Source: Alphaproteobacteria bacterium (GTDB lineage: Bacteria; Pseudomonadota; Alphaproteobacteria; UBA6615). Taken from it: a DNA stretch of 64,000 nt. Both the position numbers and the translations under genes were made by a program. The notes beneath the pieces were generated by a model that saw nothing but the letters and a program-made list of their open reading frames with translations, was not told where the DNA came from and made no database searches. The stretch spans positions 1 to 64,000 of the forward strand of contig PBWR01000010.1 of the NCBI GenBank assembly GCA_002727315.1. The letters run 5' to 3'. The stretch's first letter is position 1; each line of letters begins with the position of its first letter. Shown here piece after piece: positions 63,746 through 64,000 of the stretch.

Positions 63746-64000
63746 TCATGCCTCCTGGTCGGGTCGCACCAGACCGGTGCGCCGACGAAGATCGAGGAAC
63801 TGATCCGCCACACCGATGATCGCTACCAGAACGATCAACGGCACGCCGGTCAGGGTGAGGGGGGCGATCGCGTCCACACCAAACGCAAACGGCACTGCGA
63901 ACAGCAGTGCTGCCAGCGCACAGGCGCTGAGCATCATGGCGTAGGGGCGACCCGAGTTAATCATCACAAAAGACCGGACGGGCATCGCGGGATGCCCGAA
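63746..64000 (-). CDS. DUF2232 membrane protein, C-terminal part
   Basis: The frame is open to the right edge of the window. The visible 80 or so residues hold two hydrophobic helices ([20 protein letters not shown] and [18 protein letters not shown]) and end [15 protein letters not shown]. Position directly upstream of rplI and the LVA..GVAD..LDLRRR ending fit the DUF2232 protein that lies between rpsR and rplI in alphaproteobacteria. The stop lies one base before the rplI start. Confidence 0.7.
   Translation of the reverse strand, partial: FGHPAMPVRSFVMINSGRPYAMMLSACALAALLFAVPFAFGVDAIAPLTLTGVPLIVLVAIIGVADQFLDLRRRTGLVRPDQEA

Overview
The window is chromosomal DNA of a high-GC alphaproteobacterium, most like the Rhodospirillales and relatives. 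The reasons are the gene order (recA-alaS; guaB-RNA methyltransferase-guaA; a ribosomal L9, dnaB, alr, radA, cvpA, purF series), a GAAC-N7-GAAC SOS box before recA, a one-cysteine DksA and a DUF2794 gene. The assignment rests on family recognition by eye, not on a search.

Layout. 1-7.3 kb: a molybdenum or tungsten NAD-dependent formate dehydrogenase locus (fdhD, mobA, alpha subunit, fused NuoE/NuoF-type beta subunit), split by an FKBP isomerase and by a scar where two gene fragments meet. 7.7-12 kb: dksA, a zinc alcohol dehydrogenase, an acyl-CoA dehydrogenase, a cupin (paralogue of one beside the formate dehydrogenase) and a hydrolase. 12-13.5 kb: the wreck of a flagellar locus. It holds a decayed flgH end, an intact csrA, and a chimeric gene joining the start of flgB to the receiver-domain end of the cell-cycle kinase gene cckA. 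13.6-19.8 kb: SOS-controlled recA, alaS, then a MoxR ATPase and VWA protein pair. 19.9-21 kb: a small MXKDX-repeat protein followed by relics of an ECF sigma factor and its anti-sigma factor. 21.2-29.7 kb: an unrecognised intact 456-residue protein, a LOG-family enzyme, a LysM protein with a 99-bp internal duplication, a PadR-adaptor-RND efflux operon and tRNA-Gln(CUG). 29.7-36.9 kb: Ada-type zinc domain protein, Ppx/GppA phosphatase, rlmE, guaB, an RNA cytosine methyltransferase, GNAT, guaA. 36.9-37.3 kb: an AT-rich integrase stub directly after guaA. 37.3-41.5 kb: methyltransferase, a frameshifted GNAT gene, an FMN hydroxy-acid dehydrogenase, dusA. 41.5-46.7 kb: a peptidoglycan amino-sugar salvage cluster (broken FemAB-like gene, murQ, a BadF-type sugar kinase, nagA, a NamZ-type muramidase). 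46.7-51.5 kb: a FlaG-like gene, DUF2794, a small lipoprotein, then yfgM-bamB-der. 51.5-60 kb: a reverse-strand run of SDR, purF, cvpA, radA, mlaF, mlaE, alr and dnaB. 60-64 kb: quinone oxidoreductase, DUF188, cyclopropane fatty acid synthase, ribosomal protein L9 with a long acidic tail, and the end of a DUF2232 membrane protein.

The theme that links distant parts is gene erosion by deletion. At least seven loci are fused, truncated or frameshifted while neighbouring housekeeping genes are intact. The flagellar and ECF-sigma scars suggest a lineage that lost motility and at least one stress-signalling pair. The strongest candidates for something undescribed are the FlgB-CckA chimera, which keeps the receiver phosphorylation aspartate, and the orphan gene at 21.3-22.6 kb. 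I did not find a CRISPR array, a complete mobile element or a clear new defence system.
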